The notes: generated by a model not told the origin, from the letters alone. 56,193 nt of DNA from Gammaproteobacteria bacterium (GCA_030065815.1 JASJCU010000007.1:1-56193), one strand, 5' to 3'; positions 15,866 to 25,890 are shown, numbered from the stretch's first letter. Numbers and translations: made by a program.

Positions 15866-17290
15866 TCAGTGTCGCCGTGTACCAGCTGCAGCCGTCGTTG
15901 TAGCGTCATGCGTGTCCACCTGTCGGTATTCGGGTTTCTGCGCGAGCTCTGAGCGGTACGGGCGAATCTCGCCCCGCTCCAGGCCAAGCATGATGTTGGC
16001 GAGATCGAACAGCGTCTGGCGGGTACCGCGGTAGCCGATCCACGTCTTCTGGTAGCCGCCGAGCGTGTCGTACTGTGGGAACCCGGCTCGCAGCAGCGGT
16101 ATCCCCAGTCGTTCGGCGCTCTCGACGCCGTGCGAATTGCAGATCAGCACTTCGGCCGCGTTGTCACGCGCCAGCGATTCGAGGTCCTCGAGATCTCCGA
16201 TCTTCACGCTGTCGACCCGCGCATCCTTGAGGATCGGCGCGTTCACAGGCGATACCGCGGCGACCACGCCGGCACCGACGCCATGCAGCATCTCGCTAAA
16301 GGCATGCAGCAGGTCCGGGTCTCCGGCAACCGCGAGCCGGCTCATGCCGAGCATGAAGTGGCAGTCGAGCATCGCGTCCTGCAGTTGTGCACGCTGCCGC
16401 TCCAGGCGTTCGGGCACCGGCTCGCCGCTGATCTCGCTCAGGGCGACGATCAGCGAATCCATGGCCGGCAGGCCCATCAGGTGATCGAAGCGATAATCCG
16501 GCACGCCGGTCAGCGTCTTCAGGGTGTCGGCGGCCTTGTGCATCGAGCGGCCGACAACCAGCGTCGCGACCGCGTCGCCAAGCGTCTGCAGTTCGGCGAC
16601 ATCGGTGCCACCGATGGTCAGCGGCGAGAAGTCTTCGTCGCCGAGGTGGCCATCGAGGGAATCGGACAGGTCCGGCAGCAGCAATGGCCGCAGTCCGAAC
16701 AGCGCGATGACGTCGTTGAGTTCTTCGAGGTCGCCCGGCGTCAGCGACGCGCCGACGAGCACATTGACCTGTCGGCGACGACGCCCCGGCAAGGTCCCGG
16801 CGTCGCTGGCCGGCGGCACCAGTGTGGCGATGATCGCCTCCATTGCCTTCGCGAAGCCGGTTTCCAGGCAGCCGGTGAAATCGGGCGTCGATACCGGGAC
16901 CACGGGAACCCTATCGAACTGCGGGCATTGCGTGCGGAACTGGGCAACCGCCATACCGACATCGCTGCCCTGGGTCTCCGACAGCCCGGTCGTCGGCACG
17001 CCCAGCAGCGACGGCGAGTTCTTTTCGCAGATCGTCCTCAGCCCTTCGACGACCGAATCCTCAGAGCCCATGACGGTCGTCACCTGATCCATCGCCGTCG
17101 TCTGCAGCGGGATCGGCTCGCGGAAGTGGCGCACGAAGAACACCTTGCCGAACGCGGTGCAGCCCTGCGAGCCGTGCAGCATCGGGATGGCGCGGCGGAA
17201 TCCGAGGAATGCCAGCGCCGCACCGATCGTCTGGCTGGCCTTAAGCGGGCTGACCGAGAGGGCTTTGTTGCGTTTGACGATCTCGACCAT
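15866..17290 (-). CDS. nifN: NifN, FeMo-cofactor scaffold subunit
   Basis: 474 residues, homologous to NifK. The start [38 protein letters not shown] is followed by [21 protein letters not shown], where the cluster-ligand cysteine lies, and [15 protein letters not shown]. NifEN accepts NifB-co and converts it to a FeMo-cofactor precursor with molybdenum and homocitrate. Only three bases separate it from nifE, so translation is probably coupled. The C-terminal tail is short and Ala/Thr-rich. Nothing suggests truncation. Confidence 0.95.
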   Translation of the reverse strand: MVEIVKRNKALSVSPLKASQTIGAALAFLGFRRAIPMLHGSQGCTAFGKVFFVRHFREPIPLQTTAMDQVTTVMGSEDSVVEGLRTICEKNSPSLLGVPTTGLSETQGSDVGMAVAQFRTQCPQFDRVPVVPVSTPDFTGCLETGFAKAMEAIIATLVPPASDAGTLPGRRRRQVNVLVGASLTPGDLEELNDVIALFGLRPLLLPDLSDSLDGHLGDEDFSPLTIGGTDVAELQTLGDAVATLVVGRSMHKAADTLKTLTGVPDYRFDHLMGLPAMDSLIVALSEISGEPVPERLERQRAQLQDAMLDCHFMLGMSRLAVAGDPDLLHAFSEMLHGVGAGVVAAVSPVNAPILKDARVDSVKIGDLEDLESLARDNAAEVLICNSHGVESAERLGIPLLRAGFPQYDTLGGYQKTWIGYRGTRQTLFDLANIMLGLERGEIRPYRSELAQKPEYRQVDTHDATTTAAAGTRRH

Positions 17291-17293
17291 GAT

Positions 17294-18751
17294 TCAGGCC
17301 CCCACACTACTTTCGATCTGAGTGCCGCGATCATCCGCGGTCGGCATGTCGCCGCGCACATCCAGTGGCTTGACGACCCGTGCTTTTGCCCACGGCGCCG
17401 GCGTGCGAACCGCATCCCAGACTGGGCTATCGATGGTCAGCACCAGCTGACGCGCCAGCTCGACCATGCCGTCGTAACCGGCATAGCCGAAATCGCGTTC
17501 CTGGTTGATGTCGAGGAACGGGATACGCGCCTTCAGCGCCGTGTACATATTGCGGCCGCCGGCGATCAACACGTCGACGTCGTTGTCGCGGACGATCTTG
17601 ATCAGCGCACGCGGATTGCCGTCCTCGATCATCACCGCATCGCGCCCCATGAGCTCGCGGATGCGGGCCTTGTCGTCCTCGGTGGACTTCTTCGTGCCGG
17701 TGGCCACGACCTCCATGCCGAGGTCCTGAAGCGCGGCGATCACCGACCAGGATTTGACGCCGCCGGTGTAAAGCAGCACCTTTTTGCCGCGCAGCTGTTC
17801 GCGCCACGGTTCGAGCGCAATGTCGATCTTGGCCTCCTCGCGGGCAATCACCGTCTCGGTGCGCTGGGCCAGATCGGGGTCATTGATCAGGCGGGCGAAA
17901 TCGCGCAGCGCCTGCGATACATCGCGCACGCCGTAGAAGCTGCCCTCGAACCACGGGGTGCCGAAGGCCTCCTCGAGCTTGCGCGCGACGTTGATCATCG
18001 CCTTCGAGCAGACCATCATGTTCACCCGCGATCGATGCATGGTCTGCACCTCGCGGTAGCGCGCGTCACCGGACAAGGTACACAGCACACGCAGTCCCAG
18101 TTCGTCGAGAAGGGGCAGCACGTGCCACAGCTCTCCGGCGATGTTGTACTCACCGATCAACGTGACGTCGTGAATCGTTCTGCCGTCGGTCGTCTCGGGC
18201 ACCGGATCGGGCTCACGCGTGCCGCACACGTGCTTGACCATCGACTCACCGGCAATGCGGTTGCCCAGGTTCTTGGTCCCGTAGAAGCCCGCGGCGTCGA
18301 CCGGCACCACCGGCGTGCCCCAGCGTTTCTCGGCCTCTTTGCACACGGCATCGATATCGTCGCCAATCAGCGCCGGGACGCAGGTGTTGTAGACGAACAC
18401 CGCGGCCGGCGCGTGATCCTCGACGGCCTGCTTGATCGAATGGAACAGGCGCTTCTCGCCGCGCCCCATGATCACGTCCTGTTCGGTCAGATCGGTGGTC
18501 ATGCCGACGCGATACAGCCGCGGCCCGGAGGAACGGGTGCCACGGTTGTCCCAGGAGCTGCCGGCGCAGGCGATCGGACCGTGCACGATGTGCGCGACGT
18601 CGGCGATCGGCAGCAGCGCGATCTGAGCGCCGTCAAACGCGCAACCGCCGGCGGTTGCGCCGGGCTTCGGTTTGGCACACCCGGACTTGGACTTGGTGTT
18701 GTGCGCACAGGCCGGTTCGTCCAGCAGCTCGGTGATGTCTTTCTGCTTCAT
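17294..18751 (-). CDS. nifE: NifE, FeMo-cofactor scaffold subunit
   Basis: 485 residues, homologous to NifD. Recognisable parts: a Cys-rich N-terminus ([23 protein letters not shown]), [37 protein letters not shown] and [15 protein letters not shown]. The cysteines in these segments correspond to the Fe-S ligands of the NifEN scaffold. It is the first gene of a twelve-gene operon that runs through to apbE, and it has its own sigma-54 promoter and NifA site upstream. Confidence 0.96.
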   Translation of the reverse strand: MKQKDITELLDEPACAHNTKSKSGCAKPKPGATAGGCAFDGAQIALLPIADVAHIVHGPIACAGSSWDNRGTRSSGPRLYRVGMTTDLTEQDVIMGRGEKRLFHSIKQAVEDHAPAAVFVYNTCVPALIGDDIDAVCKEAEKRWGTPVVPVDAAGFYGTKNLGNRIAGESMVKHVCGTREPDPVPETTDGRTIHDVTLIGEYNIAGELWHVLPLLDELGLRVLCTLSGDARYREVQTMHRSRVNMMVCSKAMINVARKLEEAFGTPWFEGSFYGVRDVSQALRDFARLINDPDLAQRTETVIAREEAKIDIALEPWREQLRGKKVLLYTGGVKSWSVIAALQDLGMEVVATGTKKSTEDDKARIRELMGRDAVMIEDGNPRALIKIVRDNDVDVLIAGGRNMYTALKARIPFLDINQERDFGYAGYDGMVELARQLVLTIDSPVWDAVRTPAPWAKARVVKPLDVRGDMPTADDRGTQIESSVGA

Positions 18752-18788
18752 ATTCCGTCAGGCCCCGCGTGTTCGATGCAAGAATATG

Positions 18789-18804
18789 TGCAACCGTCAT
18801 GCCA
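18789..18804 (-). promoter_or_regulatory. sigma-54 promoter of nifE operon
   Basis: The minus strand reads TGGCATGACGGTTGCA, with GG and GC ten bases apart. Transcription would start near 18778, leaving a leader of about 27 bases before nifE. Confidence 0.88.
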
Positions 18805-18849
18805 GACCGTACGTCGCTGTTTTGACGAGGCTTTCTCGACGCGTGCCGC

Positions 18850-18865
18850 TGTCGCAAACCCGACA
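18850..18865. promoter_or_regulatory. NifA upstream activator site for nifE
   Basis: TGTCGCAAACCCGACA matches TGT-N10-ACA and is nearly palindromic. It lies 46 bases upstream of the -24 element. Confidence 0.83.
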
Positions 18866-19349
18866 ATGCGACAAAGCAGACGGTACGAATGTCGCGTGCC
18901 GCGGACCCGGATTTCGCCGGCAACCGCGTCACGGCGCGCGGTAGCGCCACGTCAACGCAATGCGCGCAGCGATCGCGTCGAACCGGGTACGCAACGCCGC
19001 GGTCCGCCGGCGGGTCCGTGCCAACGATCGGTGGATTGGCAGTGGCGATCCCGCGCGCCAATCGACAACGGCACCAGCCCTGGCCGGCAGCGCTGGCGCG
19101 GCCTGCGGCGCGCACCGGGGCGCGGTGAACGGCCGCAGCGCCGCCGCGTCGTGCGCACGGCCCAGACTGCAGATATCCAACGGGTGCCGTGATTGGGGCT
19201 ACCTGCGGGACGCCACGTTGCGGCGTGGCCGACGGCCTATCGTGCGCCAACCAGGCAGCACCAGCTCGACCGCGCGTGGCCGGTCATGCCGCCTGCCACG
19301 CAACGGTTCTCGACAACCGGCCCACGATGCGCATCGACGTGGCGTGCGA
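18866..19349. other. intergenic spacer upstream of the nifE promoter
   Basis: About 480 bases between the nifE activator site and the end of the 333-residue unknown. Several short open frames exist on both strands, as expected in GC-rich DNA, but none has a convincing start, composition or recognisable product. No clear terminator for the nifH transcript was seen. Confidence 0.5.
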
Positions 19350-20351
19350 TCAGACGCCGTAGGGCCGCTCTTCCCAGTCCCGCAACACCCGCAGGTCCCT
19401 GGCGCACAGGTACTCGTAGGCGCCCATCTGGTCGGCGAGCACGGCGTCCGCGAGGGCGTAGTTGCCGGCCTTCTGCCCGAGCATCATGAAATACCACGCG
19501 AACGGATAACCCATAGACCGGTCGTAGGCATGGATCGCATTGGCCAGCGCCGCGCCGCGGACCCCTTCGCTGTGCGGCAGCTCCGGCGGCTCTCCGCTGA
19601 ATGTCGCAACCGGTTTGGCCATGAGCTGTGGCAGTCCCTCGCGGTCGCGGTACTCGCGCAACGACAGGACCCAATGATCACAGAAGCTGGCATGCTCGCC
19701 GGCGCTGCTGACCGACCAGTCGGCGAAGAAGCGACACAGGCTGTCGATCTGGCGGCTAAACGTCGCACTGCCGATCAGGTCGCCGACAACCGTGATCCGT
19801 CGAAACTGGAAATGCGCCGGCGCGACTGGCTCCGGTTCGACGCGCGGGTAATCGATCGGCTCGAGAAACTCTTCGACGCTGTCCGGGCACCAGTCCTGGT
19901 CGACCAGCGGCCGGTCCAGGGCCTCCTGCAGCTCCTCGACCTCGATCTGCACGAAATCATGCGGCGAGTCACTGCGGGCGGCGGTCAGATAGTGCGTTGT
20001 GCCGGTCAGACGCGTGGCAAAGAAACCGGAGCCGACGTAGCTGGCCACCAGTTCGTCTATGTCGCCGTCATACTCGTGTTCGACCCAGTCGACGATGTTG
20101 CCCGCGACGCGGCGGTATTCGTGATCGACGACACCGCCGAGCCGATGCCAGCCACCGCGACTGAGCGCGTGCTTGAAGCGCAGCGTCGGCATCAGCCGGT
20201 TCACCGCGGCTACCAGATGGTCGATTCCACGCTGCGGATCACACTCGCCGCACAATCGCGTCAGCGCATCCGGCGTAGCCAGTGTCGGCGCGGCCAGTGA
20301 GCGATCGTCATTGTCCGTCAGCAAGGCGTTGTCGCACGATGTCGCGCACAT
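19350..20351 (-). CDS. unknown protein at the end of the nifH operon (333 residues)
   Basis: I do not recognise this family. I place the start at ATG 20351, with GAGG about seven bases upstream, which overlaps the preceding gene by 44 bases; a TTG around 20324 is an alternative. Near the N-terminus there is a CGECDPQRGIDHLVAAVNRLMPTL segment. The middle contains WVEHEYDGDIDELVASYVGSGFF and a negatively charged FVQIEVEELQEALDRP stretch. The C-terminal half is helical with CRFFADWSVSS and YPFAWYFMMLGQKAGNYALADAVL. No signal peptide or membrane segment is seen. It is translationally linked to the leucine-rich-variant protein gene, so it is a real member of the nifHDK transcript. Confidence 0.72.
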   Translation of the reverse strand: MCATSCDNALLTDNDDRSLAAPTLATPDALTRLCGECDPQRGIDHLVAAVNRLMPTLRFKHALSRGGWHRLGGVVDHEYRRVAGNIVDWVEHEYDGDIDELVASYVGSGFFATRLTGTTHYLTAARSDSPHDFVQIEVEELQEALDRPLVDQDWCPDSVEEFLEPIDYPRVEPEPVAPAHFQFRRITVVGDLIGSATFSRQIDSLCRFFADWSVSSAGEHASFCDHWVLSLREYRDREGLPQLMAKPVATFSGEPPELPHSEGVRGAALANAIHAYDRSMGYPFAWYFMMLGQKAGNYALADAVLADQMGAYEYLCARDLRVLRDWEERPYGV

Positions 20352-21060
20352 CTTGATCCTCGTCTTCGGGCATGGCCCGCAACATGCCGATTGGCGCCCG
20401 CTGGCTGGCGATCCGACGGACCCGCCAATCGCAGTCGGCGAGCAGACCACCCAATGCCGGCGCATCGATGCGCTCGGCCACGACCATACGAATCTCCGCT
20501 TCCACGTCACGCGCCATGAGCCCCAGGCTCTCCGGCGGCAGTCGCCGTGCCACGGCCCGACGCACTTCGCGATCGGGATCGTTGATCATGCGAAACAGCC
20601 GGCCGGGCCTGAGTCGCTTGGCGACATACTGGCGCACCAGATAATCAGCGTCGTCGACGAGCGATTCGAGCTTGCCGACCGGCAATCGGTCCGCGACGGT
20701 GATGCGCACCTCGCGGTCCGGGTCGCCGATCATGCGGTCCAGTTCGTCGACCGGCAGCCGGTAGGCCAGTACCCGGCGCACGACCTCGTCCGGATCGTCG
20801 ACCATCTGCAACAGCCGCTGCTGCGGCAGATGACGGGCCGCAATCGCCCGGCGCTCCCAGAATTCGTCCGCCGCGTACTGCGACGCGAGGTCCGGGTTCT
20901 GCGTGAAGAACCTCGCTATCTGGCGGCCGCTCATTGCCAGCGCGCAGGCATCGCCCGGCGCACAACGCCCTGCGGCCAGACGATCGCCGCGATGCGGACA
21001 GCCCGTACAGTCGGCGGTCGGCACGTCCACGCCGTCGTTGCGCGTATTCATCGCCAGCAC
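20308..21060 (-). CDS. leucine-rich-repeat-variant (LRV) Fe-S protein
   Basis: 250 residues. The N-terminus carries four cysteines (Cys18, 21, 33, 39; CTGCPHRGDRLAAGRC then CAPGDAC) that suit a [4Fe-4S] cluster. The rest is about eight LRV repeats of roughly 24 residues, each with a pattern like DPDREVRITVADRLPVGKLESLV. This is the architecture of the LRV protein from the Azotobacter vinelandii nif region. The start is probably GTG at 21060, with AGGGG upstream; an ATG three codons later also fits. The function is unknown; the repeat surface suggests protein or nucleic-acid binding. Confidence 0.88.
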   Translation of the reverse strand: MLAMNTRNDGVDVPTADCTGCPHRGDRLAAGRCAPGDACALAMSGRQIARFFTQNPDLASQYAADEFWERRAIAARHLPQQRLLQMVDDPDEVVRRVLAYRLPVDELDRMIGDPDREVRITVADRLPVGKLESLVDDADYLVRQYVAKRLRPGRLFRMINDPDREVRRAVARRLPPESLGLMARDVEAEIRMVVAERIDAPALGGLLADCDWRVRRIASQRAPIGMLRAMPEDEDQDVRDIVRQRLADGQ

Positions 21061-21107
21061 GCGTCAACCCCTGCGCAGCGTTCCACAACCGGGCAGGCCA
21101 CGAGATC

Positions 21108-21374
21108 TCACTCGTCGACCAGCTCTGCGACGACCAGCCCGCTGGCGGCTTCAGGATCGGTCGTCAGGCTCAGACAATGGCTGCTACTGTCGACCAGGTA
21201 CAGATTGAAACCCGGCAGCTCCGATGCGGGCGTGTCCGCGATGACGTCGTCATCGAGACAGAACGTGAAGTGGAGATCGGGGAACGCGGCGCGCAGATCC
21301 CGCTCCATGCCGGCGTCGCCGCCGCGCTGCTGCAGCCAGCTGCCGACCGCGTCGAGTGCTTCAGGGCTGATCAC
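21108..21374 (-). CDS. small conserved nif-operon protein (possibly DUF6129)
   Basis: 88 residues from GTG at 21374, which overlaps the nifY stop (GTGA) and has GAGGAG eight bases upstream. Sequence features: an N-terminal helix EALDAVGSWLQQRGG, FPDLHFTFCLDDDV and a C-terminal half with FNLYLVDSSSHCLSLT and SGLVVAELVDE. Small proteins of this kind directly after nifY are common in gammaproteobacterial nif clusters; I believe it is the family called DUF6129 but cannot confirm this. No function can be assigned. Confidence 0.75.
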   Translation of the reverse strand: MISPEALDAVGSWLQQRGGDAGMERDLRAAFPDLHFTFCLDDDVIADTPASELPGFNLYLVDSSSHCLSLTTDPEAASGLVVAELVDE

Positions 21375-22084
21375 GCCGTCGCCTCCTCGGCATCCTGTTC
21401 GAAACGAATCCGCTCCTCGGGCGCCTGACCCATGACCTTGGCCAGCCAGGGCGGGGCCTGCGGGCCGATGCGGGCCTGCAATGCCGCAAGCTCGACACGC
21501 GCCTCGCCCATGTCCGGCTTCTTGATCGGGTGCACGCCGGCGCGCACAACTTTGGCCGCGGCCGGACCGCCGATCGACGCCACGAACAGTAGCTGACAGT
21601 CGTTGATCAGCGATGCACGGTAACCGTTCTTGTCGCCGTCCGCTGCGGCGTCGTTGATGCCACGGACATCGACCAGCCGCAGCTCGTCTCGCGATACCTG
21701 GTAGATGAGAAAGCGCTGGCACGAGCCGAAATGGCCGTCGAGCTTCTCGCCCTTGTTGGACGCGCAGGCGACACGAATGCTGCCGGGCATATCGCCTTCA
21801 CCGAGGGGCTCGACGTCGGGCAGCGGATCGCCACCAATCGCTGTTTCGCCCTTCAGGTAGCCGAGCGCCGCCTTGATCGCGGCCGCATCGACATCGGCGT
21901 ACTCGCCGTCGGCGGCGGCCTTGAAAGCCTTGACGGTGAGACCCGACAACGACTCGGCGCTGGGCGGCAGTTCGACGGCGTCGGCCAATACGCCCAGCAG
22001 GCGTTTGGCATCGGTTTCCGGCAGCTCACGTGCGGCAAGTCCGATGCGCAGCGCGATCTCCCGATTCAACGTGGTGTTGCTCAT
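21371..22084 (-). CDS. nifY: NifY/NafY-type cofactor-binding protein
   Basis: 237 residues in two parts. The N-terminal ~90 residues are helical (REIALRIGLAARELPETDAKRLLGVLADAV), as in NafY/NifY. The C-terminal part is the NifX-like cofactor-binding domain: RVACASNKGEKLDGHFGSCQRFLIYQV, then GYRASLINDCQLLFVASIGG and RAGVHPIKKP. NifY/NafY binds apo-NifDK and FeMo-co and helps its insertion. The start ATG at 22084 is chosen because the homology begins there. The gene follows nifK-nifT-ferredoxin, the usual place. Confidence 0.92.
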   Translation of the reverse strand: MSNTTLNREIALRIGLAARELPETDAKRLLGVLADAVELPPSAESLSGLTVKAFKAAADGEYADVDAAAIKAALGYLKGETAIGGDPLPDVEPLGEGDMPGSIRVACASNKGEKLDGHFGSCQRFLIYQVSRDELRLVDVRGINDAAADGDKNGYRASLINDCQLLFVASIGGPAAAKVVRAGVHPIKKPDMGEARVELAALQARIGPQAPPWLAKVMGQAPEERIRFEQDAEEATA

Positions 22085-22176
22085 ATCATCTTCCCGTATT
22101 GTCGATTTCCGCATCGCAGGGGCCGTTGCGCGTCGTCATACGACCGCGCGCCTGCCGGTCATGAGATCGATCGCGC

Positions 22177-22371
22177 TCAGGCCGGGATGATGCAGTCGTC
22201 TTCCATACAGACGTCGAGGCACTGCGGCGCGTCGAACTCACCCTCGCACTCGGTGCAGGTATCGGCCTCGATCTTGTAGACGCCTTTGAACGGAATGATG
22301 GAATTCGTCGGACAAACCGGTTCACAGTCACCGCAAGCGGTGCAGATATCACGAACGATTGCTAGAGCCAT
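22177..22371 (-). CDS. 2[4Fe-4S] ferredoxin
   Basis: 64 residues with two cluster motifs: Cys10-x2-Cys13-x2-Cys16-x3-Cys20-Pro and Cys39-x2-Cys42-x8-Cys51-x3-Cys55. The eight-residue gap in the second motif is typical of alvin-type ferredoxins such as that of Allochromatium vinosum. The same arrangement is found in the ferredoxin at 35716-35994. It lies between nifT and nifY in the nifHDK transcript and is a likely low-potential donor to nitrogenase or to its maturation enzymes. Confidence 0.92.
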   Translation of the reverse strand: MALAIVRDICTACGDCEPVCPTNSIIPFKGVYKIEADTCTECEGEFDAPQCLDVCMEDDCIIPA

Positions 22372-22391
22372 GATAATTCTCCTGAGTAAAA

Positions 22392-22607
22392 CTATTCGGC
22401 GCGCTTGAAACGCAGTGTTGTCGGGAAACGCGGGCGCGGACTGATCGGATCGATGTAGTACTTCGACCCGTCGGTCAGTTCGACCTCGCCGCCCCACTCG
22501 CTGTCGGAATCCTTTTCGACGGTGGCGATTTCGTCTTCCTGGTCCTTCTTGGCGATGTAGAACAGCAGACCACCGTCGTCTTTCACGCGAATCATTACGT
22601 TGGGCAT
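22392..22607 (-). CDS. nifT: NifT/FixU
   Basis: 71 residues. Features: MPNVMIRVKDDGGLLFYIAKKD at the start, then GGEVELTDGSKYYIDP, the conserved NifT segment. NifT is a small protein encoded directly after nifK in many diazotrophs; mutants usually fix nitrogen normally and the role is unclear. The start ATG at 22607 has GGAGGG about six bases upstream. Confidence 0.94.
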   Translation of the reverse strand: MPNVMIRVKDDGGLLFYIAKKDQEDEIATVEKDSDSEWGGEVELTDGSKYYIDPISPRPRFPTTLRFKRAE

Positions 22608-22632
22608 GGGACCCTCCTCGAGTCCAACTACC

Positions 22633-22654
22633 GGGCGGTGCCGCAGCACCGCCC
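22633..22654 (-). other. intercistronic stem-loop after nifK
   Basis: A perfect 9-bp stem (22633-22641 with 22646-22654, GGGCGGTGC / GCACCGCCC) with a four-base loop, 23 bases after the nifK stop and before nifT. There is no T tract. It may stabilise the nifHDK message or attenuate transcription into nifT. Confidence 0.6.
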
Positions 22655-22676
22655 TGCCCTGGTCAGCCGACGGATA

Positions 22677-24248
22677 TCAGCGGATCAGGTCGTAGTTGTA
22701 GTCAGTCGTGCCCATGCCGCGCGTTTCCTCATCGAGACGCTCGAGCACGGAATTGACCAGCATCTTGAGCATGTACATCGCGCCCTCGTAGCCCAGGGTG
22801 GTATCACGGTGCATATGGTGACGATCGAAGATCGGGAAGCCGATCCGGATCAGCGGCACCTCGTGCTCCTTGCCCTTGTGCAGCGTGTCACGCTGGATGA
22901 ACTTGCCGTAGCTGTTGCCGATCATGAAGTCCGGCTTGTTGGTAAACATCAGCGAACGGAAGTGCCACAGGTCCTTGCCGATATGGACTTCGCTGTTCTG
23001 GCCATAAGGCGACTCCGACAGCATCTTCTCCATGGCCTTCTTCCAACGCTTGTTGGCGTGGTTGCAGAGGACATGGGTCGGCTCGGCGCCCAGCTCCAAC
23101 AGGAAATTGGTCATGCCCAGTACGAAATCAGCATCGCCGTAGAGGCCGAATTTCTTGCCGTGCAGCCAGGCGTGGCTGTCGGTCATCATGTCGACCAGGA
23201 TGCCGCGCTCGCGCGTCAGCGATTCCGGGATCGGCTTGCCGGTGAGCTCCGAGACCTTCATCAGAAACTCGTCGGTCGCCTCCAGACCCATCGGGATCGT
23301 CACATCGGTCGCCGCCTGCTTCCAGGTGTTCTTCGTGAACTTGCGGCTCTTGACCGACTGCCACGGCTGCAGGAACAGCGTGTCGATGGCGTTCGGCGCG
23401 TCTTTCATCTCGTCGATCGTCGTACCGCCGTCGAACATGCGGTACTCACCGTCAGCCGGCGTATCGAGCACATCGGTGGGATCGGACAGCAGCGAGTACT
23501 CCACGCCCATCTCTTCCATCATGCGCTTCATGACACGATAGTTGCCGAGGTAGGTCTCGAAGCCAGGCACGATATTGATCTTGCCGTTGCTGCCGACTTC
23601 CTTGTCTTCCATGTGGTTCAGCGTGAAGTAGCGCTGGATGCCCTCGAACATGTTGTCCCAACCGGTCGTATGCGAGCCCACGAAGCTCGGCGTGTGGGCG
23701 AACGGGGTCGGGAACTCCTGCTCAATGTGGCCCTCCTTCTTGGCGTTGCCGATGAAGGCATTGAGGTCGTCACCGATCACCTCGGCCATGCAGGTCGTCG
23801 AGACGGCGATCATCTCCGGCTTGTACAACGCCTTGGCATTCTCCAGGCCGGCGAACATGTTCTTCTGTCCGCCGAACACCGCCGCGTCCTCGGTCATCGA
23901 GTCGGAAACGCACGCGACCGGCTCCTTGAAGTGACGGTTGAAGTAGGTCCGGAAGTAGGCCACGCAGCCCTGCGAGCCGTGGACATATGGCAGGGTCTTC
24001 TCGAAGCCCAGCGCACACAGTACCGCGCCCAGCGGCTGACAGGCCTTGGCCGGGTTGACCGTGAGTGCTTCGCGGGCAAAGTTGAGCTCCTGGTATTCTT
24101 CGGTCGTGGTCCACTGGAAGATCTCGTCGATCTTCACCGACGGGACTTTTTCCTCGAACATTTCCTGCTTGTTGCCCAGCGTGTCCTTGTACTCGTCTTT
24201 GCGGAACAAGGGGTAACTCGGCATGATGTTTTCGACTTCTTGACTCAT
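22677..24248 (-). CDS. nifK: nitrogenase MoFe protein beta subunit
   Basis: 523 residues. The P-cluster cysteines are recognisable in AKACQPLGAVLCALGF, HGSQGCVAYFRTYFNRHFKEP and STTCMAEVIGDDLNAF. The TGWDNMFEGIQRYFT segment is typical of NifK. With NifD it forms the alpha2-beta2 MoFe protein that carries the P-cluster at the subunit interface. Two adjacent ATGs (24251, 24248) follow GGAG; I use the second, giving a seven-base spacing. The sequence is intact. Confidence 0.98.
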   Translation of the reverse strand: MSQEVENIMPSYPLFRKDEYKDTLGNKQEMFEEKVPSVKIDEIFQWTTTEEYQELNFAREALTVNPAKACQPLGAVLCALGFEKTLPYVHGSQGCVAYFRTYFNRHFKEPVACVSDSMTEDAAVFGGQKNMFAGLENAKALYKPEMIAVSTTCMAEVIGDDLNAFIGNAKKEGHIEQEFPTPFAHTPSFVGSHTTGWDNMFEGIQRYFTLNHMEDKEVGSNGKINIVPGFETYLGNYRVMKRMMEEMGVEYSLLSDPTDVLDTPADGEYRMFDGGTTIDEMKDAPNAIDTLFLQPWQSVKSRKFTKNTWKQAATDVTIPMGLEATDEFLMKVSELTGKPIPESLTRERGILVDMMTDSHAWLHGKKFGLYGDADFVLGMTNFLLELGAEPTHVLCNHANKRWKKAMEKMLSESPYGQNSEVHIGKDLWHFRSLMFTNKPDFMIGNSYGKFIQRDTLHKGKEHEVPLIRIGFPIFDRHHMHRDTTLGYEGAMYMLKMLVNSVLERLDEETRGMGTTDYNYDLIR

Positions 24249-24315
24249 CATCTTTCTCCTACCGCGCCACCAATCTGTGGACATACGGCTGGTTGAAACT
24301 AAAACCGATTGTCGG

Positions 24316-24337
24316 GTGCCCGCCCGAAGGCGGGCAC
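24316..24337 (-). other. intercistronic stem-loop with UUCG loop after nifD
   Basis: A perfect 9-bp stem (24316-24324 with 24329-24337). On the transcript the loop is UUCG closed by C-G, one of the most stable RNA tetraloops. It starts 13 bases after the nifD stop. A T-rich run (GGTTTTAGTTT) follows about 20 bases later, so partial termination is possible. Confidence 0.65.
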
Positions 24338-24349
24338 ATCAGGTCACGA

Positions 24350-25831
24350 TCAGGCGCCGGCAGCGGCCGCTTCCGGCTCTTCCTCGCTCTTCAGCCAGGG
24401 TGCCTGGATCTTGTTCCAGCACGGATTGTTCAGGGTCATATCCATGTCACGGGCGAAGATGGCGAAGCCGTCGTAGCCGTGGTACGGACCCGAGTAATCC
24501 CAGGAGTGCATCTGACGGAACGGGATGCCCATCTTCTGGAAGATGTACTTTTCCTTGATACCGGAACCGATCAGGTCGGGTTTGACCTTCTTGACGAATT
24601 CCTCGAACTCGTAACCGGTCACGTCGTCGTAGATCAGCGTGGCGTTGCCCATCTCCTTGATGGTGCGGTCGTAGTCGTCGTTGTGGGCGAACTCGTAGCC
24701 GGTACCGACCACTTCCATGCCCAGGTCTTCGTAGGCACCGATCACGTGACGCGGGCGCAGGCCGCCGACGTACAGCATGACGCGCTTGCCTTCGAGGCGC
24801 GGACGGTACTTGGCGATCACTGCCTCGTACTCGGCCTTGTACTTCTCGATGACCTTCTCGGCGTTCTCCTTGATCGTATCGTCGAAGAATGCAGCGATCT
24901 TGCGCAGCGACTCGGCGATCTTGGTCGGGCCGAAGAAGTTGTACTCCATCCACGGGATGCCGTACTTCTCTTCCATGTGGCGCGAGATGTAGTTCATCGA
25001 GCGGTAGCAGTGCAGCAGGTTCAGTTTCGCCTTCGGCGTGTTCTCCATCTCCGACAGCGTGCCGTCACCCGACCACTGCGCGATCACGCGCAGGCCCATC
25101 TCTTCGAGCAGGGTGCGCGATGCCCAGGCGTCACCGCCGATGTTGTAGTCACCGATGATCGTGACATCGTACGGCGTGGCCTCGAAGCTGCTGTCGTTGT
25201 CGCGATTGCCCAGCACCCAGTCACGCACCGCGTCGTTGGCGATGTGGTGACCGAGCGACTGCGACACGCCGCGGAAGCCCTCGCAGCGGACCGGTACGAC
25301 CGGCTTTTCGATCTCGGCGGTGGTCTTCTTGGCGACCGCTTCGATATCGTCACCGATCAGGCCGATCGGGCATTCCGACTGGATCGTGATGCCCTTGTTG
25401 AGCGGGAACAGCTGTTCGATCTCGGTCATGATCTTCGCGAGCTTCTTGTCGCCGCCGAACACGATGTCCTTCTCCTGGAAGTCAGACGTGAAGTTCATCG
25501 TGCCGAAGGTGTTCACGCCGGTCGTGCCGACGTAGTAGTTGCGGCGGCCGGCACGCGAGTACTGGCCACAACCGACCGGGCCGTGCGAGATGTGGATCAT
25601 GTCCTTGATCGGACCCCACACCACGCCCTTCGAACCAGCATAGGCGCAACCGCGAATGGTCATCACGCCGGGCAGCGACTTGCGGTTGGAGGTGATGCAT
25701 TTCTTGGACTGTTCGACCTCTTGGTCATTGACCGTGAGGTGTTTGGCGCGGTCCTTCTTGGCGTTGTCCGGGTAGACCTCGAGCACCTCCTGGATGAGGG
25801 CCTCGGTCTCTTCGCGCGTCATGTTGGACAT
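24350..25831 (-). CDS. nifD: nitrogenase MoFe protein alpha subunit
   Basis: 493 residues. All key residues can be placed: P-cluster ligands Cys62 (RGCAYAG), Cys88 (GPVGCGQYS) and Cys154 ([11 protein letters not shown]). The FeMo-co environment has [12 protein letters not shown], the Cys ligand in [10 protein letters not shown] and the His ligand in the [14 protein letters not shown] region. Numbering of the first three matches Azotobacter vinelandii. The C-terminus ends in a Glu/Ala-rich tail. It is the molybdenum type (VnfD and AnfD differ in size and sequence). Confidence 0.98.
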   Translation of the reverse strand: MSNMTREETEALIQEVLEVYPDNAKKDRAKHLTVNDQEVEQSKKCITSNRKSLPGVMTIRGCAYAGSKGVVWGPIKDMIHISHGPVGCGQYSRAGRRNYYVGTTGVNTFGTMNFTSDFQEKDIVFGGDKKLAKIMTEIEQLFPLNKGITIQSECPIGLIGDDIEAVAKKTTAEIEKPVVPVRCEGFRGVSQSLGHHIANDAVRDWVLGNRDNDSSFEATPYDVTIIGDYNIGGDAWASRTLLEEMGLRVIAQWSGDGTLSEMENTPKAKLNLLHCYRSMNYISRHMEEKYGIPWMEYNFFGPTKIAESLRKIAAFFDDTIKENAEKVIEKYKAEYEAVIAKYRPRLEGKRVMLYVGGLRPRHVIGAYEDLGMEVVGTGYEFAHNDDYDRTIKEMGNATLIYDDVTGYEFEEFVKKVKPDLIGSGIKEKYIFQKMGIPFRQMHSWDYSGPYHGYDGFAIFARDMDMTLNNPCWNKIQAPWLKSEEEPEAAAAGA

Positions 25832-25890
25832 AACTTTCTCCTGTTCCTGCCACCACTAATCCGTGGATGGCCAGGTCATGAAAAGTGAGT

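Noticed and set aside
16130-19192. 1020-codon open frame on the plus strand opposite nifN and nifE
   Set aside because: It is the antisense of two well-supported genes; its product is rich in Arg/His/Gln/Asp with no domain, as expected of GC-rich antisense frames.
18889-19250. Several 60-200-codon frames in the spacer upstream of nifE
   Set aside because: Overlapping in several frames, Arg/Ala-rich, and without ribosome-binding sites; no homology recognised.
22638-24296. Long plus-strand frames opposite nifK, and similarly opposite nifD (24293-25888) and nifH (25863-26804)
   Set aside because: They mirror the codon structure of conserved nitrogenase genes and show no recognisable product or ribosome-binding site.
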